From: DATGFK01 sp040007395
GTDB taxonomy: Bacteria > Chloroflexota > Anaerolineae > Aggregatilineales > UBA2796
Reading direction: 5' to 3'
Length of the DNA: 64,000 nt
NCBI GenBank assembly: GCA_040007395.1
Contig: JBDTVG010000164.1
Span: 1 to 64,000, forward strand
The first letter of the stretch is position 1; each line of letters begins with the position of its first letter. A program made the position numbers and the translations under genes. Below the pieces are notes generated by a model, which saw nothing but the letters and a program-made list of their open reading frames with translations, was not told where the DNA came from and searched no databases. Shown here piece by piece: positions 61,399 through 64,000 of the stretch.

Positions 61399-61429
61399 CT
61401 GATCTTGCTCCGGTACACGAATTAGTGAG

Positions 61430-64000
61430 CTATTCTGCCCAGCGAATTAAATTACGTTGGAAGGGAGATGGAAGATCGGTGTGGTGCGGCAAGACACGCA
61501 CCGAGATCCCATGCTGCCCAGTTGAACCATAAGCAACATTGGCAGCAAATTCGTACACATTGGCCCCGTTTTGCGGCGCACCAGTTTTTGAAGAGATAGG
61601 CTTCATATCGATGGTATTGCCTGTCACGATCTCGCCGCGTGTGTTAAGCGTACCATGATAAAGCTGTACCGTGACATCATCCGGTGTAAGTGTTCCCAGA
61701 TCGACCCACGCTTGGACTTCCTGTTCACTGCCGATCTTCAGTTCGTCACCTGTAGTTTGCACCTTGACAACTTTGACTTGGGGCCACACCTCGATAAGAT
61801 TCTGCTGCCACGTATTGAACTCGATACCCTGCGTTAGATCTGGCACAGAAAGCCGCTCAAAGCGCTGGCGGGCAGGCATATAATATGTGTCGTTGTATTC
61901 CATGACCATACGGGTCGTGTTGAAAAAAGGAGCCAGCTTGCGAATGCTGGTTTTGACACGGGCGATCCATTCACGCGGCAGTCCATCGCGAGTCCGTTCA
62001 TAAAACAAGGGAACAATATCCTGCTCAAACAGGTTATATAATTCCTGAGCTTCAATCGTATCCTGAAGCTCCTCTTGACTTTCTGGATATTCTTCACCAT
62101 TGCCGATAGCCCAGCCCAGCGAGGGCGCATAGCCTTCATCCCACCAGCCATCGAGTGTACTGGCGTTCAACCCTCCGTTGTAGATCACTTTCATACCGCT
62201 AGTGCCGCTAGCTTCTTTGGGGCGGCGTGGGTTGTTGAGCCAGACATCGACTCCCTGGGTCATGGCCCGCGCAATCGCCATGTCGTAATTTTCGAGAAAG
62301 ACAATGCGGTGGCGGAATTCCGGCAGACGTGCCAGATTGACAATTTCGCGGATAAATTCCTTACCCGGAAGGTCATGCGGGTGAGCCTTCCCCGCGAAGA
62401 TCAACTGCATGGGGCGATCCGGGTTGTTCAGCAGCCGCGAAAGCCGTGCGCGGTCTGTCATAAATAAAGTCGCCCGCTTGTAGGTGGCAAAACGACGAGC
62501 AAACCCAATTGTCAGCGCATCGGGATTTAGAACTTCCTCGGCATTCTCTACGGAAGATTGTGATGAACCACGGGCTTCAAGCTGTTTACGCAAGCGTTGG
62601 CGGGCAAACGCGACCAACCGTTCACGGCGGCGTTCATGGGTACGCCACAATTCGGCATCGGGGATCTTGTCAATCTCAGCCCAAGTCGCTTCATTAGAGG
62701 GATCTTCGCGCCACGACGGATCGAGATAGCGATCAAACAGCGATCCCATCTCGCGGCTTGTCCAAGTTTCGACATGAATACCGTTGGTAACATGGCCTAT
62801 CGGTACTTCGTCAATTGGCAAGCCCTGATACATCCACTGCCACATCTCGCGGCTCACTTCACCGTGCAACCGCGCCACACCGTTCGCCGCACTCGACAGG
62901 TTGATCGCCAGCACCGCCATGCTGTACAGTTCATAGGAACCCATATTCTCCCGACCCAGATCGATAAACTGATCGCGGGTTAGGCCAAAGGCACTCCACA
63001 AATAGGCAAAATGCTCATCGATCAGGTCGAAGCCAAAACGTTCCAGACCAGCGGCAACCGGGGTATGGGTGGTAAAAATATTGCCGACCTTACAAATCGT
63101 CAACGCTTCCTGAAACTTCAGGGTAGGATTAGCCACCATCATCCGGCGAATCCGTTCAAGACCCATAAAGGCACTATGGCCTTCGTTCATGTGGCAAACG
63201 GTGGGTTCAATGCCCAAGAGACTGAGCGCCTGTATACCGCCAATACCAAGCAGAATTTCCTGACGGATACGCTGGCGGCGATCTCCGCCGTACAGTCGAT
63301 CCGTTAGATCGCGATCTTCGGGCAAGGCGTTGTTCGGGATATTGGTGTCGAGCAGGTACAGCGGCACTCGTCCAACTTGTGCCCGCCAGACCTGCGCGTA
63401 GACCGTTCGGTTTGCCATTGGAACATTAACCAATATTGGCTTATTTTCGTCATCAACCATGCGCGTGACGGGCTGGTTGGCATAATCGTTGACTGGATAG
63501 GCTTCTTGTTGGTAGCCGTCGGCGCTAAGATACTGAGAAAAGTAACCTTCCTGATACAGGAGACCTACTCCCACCAACGGCAATCCTAGATCAGAGGCGC
63601 TTTTAAGGTGGTCGCCAGAAAGCACTCCCAAACCACCAGAGTAATTACGTAAGCATTCTGTCAGCCCGAACTCGGCTGAAAAATAAGCAATGTAGGGTTT
63701 GGCAGGCGGCACGCCGTAGTGTTTGGCATACCATGTTGTTGTGGTATTTTGCATATAGCGGTCAAAGGTTTCGCAAACCCGATCAAGATGAGCCATAAAC
63801 GATTCATCAGCAGCGGCATTATTGATCTGCTGCTGACTGACCAGCCCCAGCATCCAGACTGGGTTGCGGCCCGTGTGTTCCCACAGTTCACGATCTAAGC
63901 GACGAAATAGTGCGATGGTTTCATGATCCCACGACCAACGCAGGTTATAAGCTAATTCGTGGAGCCGTTCAAGGCTTGTTGGCAAGTTTGGAACAACCGT
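61430..64000 (-). CDS. glgP: Alpha-glucan (glycogen) phosphorylase, N terminus cut by window edge
   Basis: The frame runs to the right edge: the codons beyond 63985 read TVVPNLPTSLERL, so the true start lies outside and only about 10-20 residues are missing. It is a GT35 phosphorylase of the short alpha-1,4-glucan type: SLERLHELAYNLRWSW (DUF3417-type N terminus), YFSAEFGLTE, NYSGGLGVLSGDHLKSASDLGLPLVGVGLLYQEGYF, HMNEGHSAF, GHVTNGIHVETW. The PLP-lysine region is KEASGTSGMKVIYNGGLN. It releases glucose-1-phosphate from stored glycogen. The C-terminal 150 residues (about 700-850) are a non-catalytic extension found in this subfamily. Confidence 0.96.
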   Translation of the reverse strand, partial: TVVPNLPTSLERLHELAYNLRWSWDHETIALFRRLDRELWEHTGRNPVWMLGLVSQQQINNAAADESFMAHLDRVCETFDRYMQNTTTTWYAKHYGVPPAKPYIAYFSAEFGLTECLRNYSGGLGVLSGDHLKSASDLGLPLVGVGLLYQEGYFSQYLSADGYQQEAYPVNDYANQPVTRMVDDENKPILVNVPMANRTVYAQVWRAQVGRVPLYLLDTNIPNNALPEDRDLTDRLYGGDRRQRIRQEILLGIGGIQALSLLGIEPTVCHMNEGHSAFMGLERIRRMMVANPTLKFQEALTICKVGNIFTTHTPVAAGLERFGFDLIDEHFAYLWSAFGLTRDQFIDLGRENMGSYELYSMAVLAINLSSAANGVARLHGEVSREMWQWMYQGLPIDEVPIGHVTNGIHVETWTSREMGSLFDRYLDPSWREDPSNEATWAEIDKIPDAELWRTHERRRERLVAFARQRLRKQLEARGSSQSSVENAEEVLNPDALTIGFARRFATYKRATLFMTDRARLSRLLNNPDRPMQLIFAGKAHPHDLPGKEFIREIVNLARLPEFRHRIVFLENYDMAIARAMTQGVDVWLNNPRRPKEASGTSGMKVIYNGGLNASTLDGWWDEGYAPSLGWAIGNGEEYPESQEELQDTIEAQELYNLFEQDIVPLFYERTRDGLPREWIARVKTSIRKLAPFFNTTRMVMEYNDTYYMPARQRFERLSVPDLTQGIEFNTWQQNLIEVWPQVKVVKVQTTGDELKIGSEQEVQAWVDLGTLTPDDVTVQLYHGTLNTRGEIVTGNTIDMKPISSKTGAPQNGANVYEFAANVAYGSTGQHGISVRVLPHHTDLPSPFQRNLIRWAE

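Overview
The window reads as bacterial chromosome, most likely from the phylum Chloroflexota (an Anaerolineae-like lineage). This is an inference from gene content, not from a marker comparison. The grounds are TTG and GTG starts used freely alongside ATG, many secreted proteins with threonine/proline-rich linkers and PD40 or FG-GAP propellers, Ser/Thr kinases carrying TPR or TIR modules, a RodZ-type HTH protein next to rplI, a mevalonate-pathway decarboxylase, and a geranylgeranyl-reductase/UbiA/PAP2 lipid cassette. I saw no rRNA, tRNA or CRISPR array. Housekeeping genes present are pheT, dnaN, rplI, lipA and glgP (cut by the right edge).

Layout. 1-6.1 kb: an FAD-binding subunit-like protein, pheT, an MFS transporter and a PlsC-type acyltransferase, all on the plus strand. 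6.1-13.9 kb: a four-gene minus-strand operon encoding a PD40 propeller, a secreted TPR-CHAT protease-like protein, a TPR-tailed Ser/Thr kinase and a membrane-anchored TPR protein. 14-18.6 kb: a DUF3592-like membrane protein, a secreted protein, dnaN and a lipoprotein. 18.8-25.5 kb: an accessory zone with a sugar ABC permease pair lacking partners, a TetR/flavin monooxygenase pair, an internally deleted transposon and uxaE, followed by about 600 bp without a gene. 25.5-27.4 kb: the mevalonate decarboxylase and a SUKH (SMI1/KNR4) protein.

27.5-40.3 kb: a long plus-strand run built on the MoxR / DUF58 / BatA-like / VWA set. Interspersed are a MazF-like toxin, a tiny protein made of nine-residue GSILSI repeats, a GT-C glycosyltransferase and an unknown small protein; it ends with a phosphodiester glycosidase lipoprotein translationally coupled to a class IV aminotransferase. 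40.4-45.3 kb: a small membrane protein, a TetR regulator with a clear operator, a kinase-TIR fusion, the RodZ-like protein and rplI. 45.6-48.4 kb: geranylgeranyl reductase, UbiA prenyltransferase and PAP2-like protein. 48.4-52.2 kb: a sugar isomerase, a relic where an IS630 transposase fragment abuts an ABC permease fragment, a membrane protein and an SGNH hydrolase. 52.3-52.6 kb: a strongly structured non-coding region resembling 6S RNA. 52.7-64 kb: a PD40 protein between two copies of a 61-bp repeat, lipA, an ankyrin protein, an FG-GAP/Ig propeller, a small membrane protein, a BaiN-type flavoprotein, a GNAT acetyltransferase and glgP.

The parts most worth a second look are the CHAT/kinase/TPR operon, the kinase-TIR fusion, the GSILSI-repeat peptide, the palindromic repeat carried in frame inside the glycosyltransferase, the 6S-like RNA and the archaeal-looking prenyl lipid cassette.
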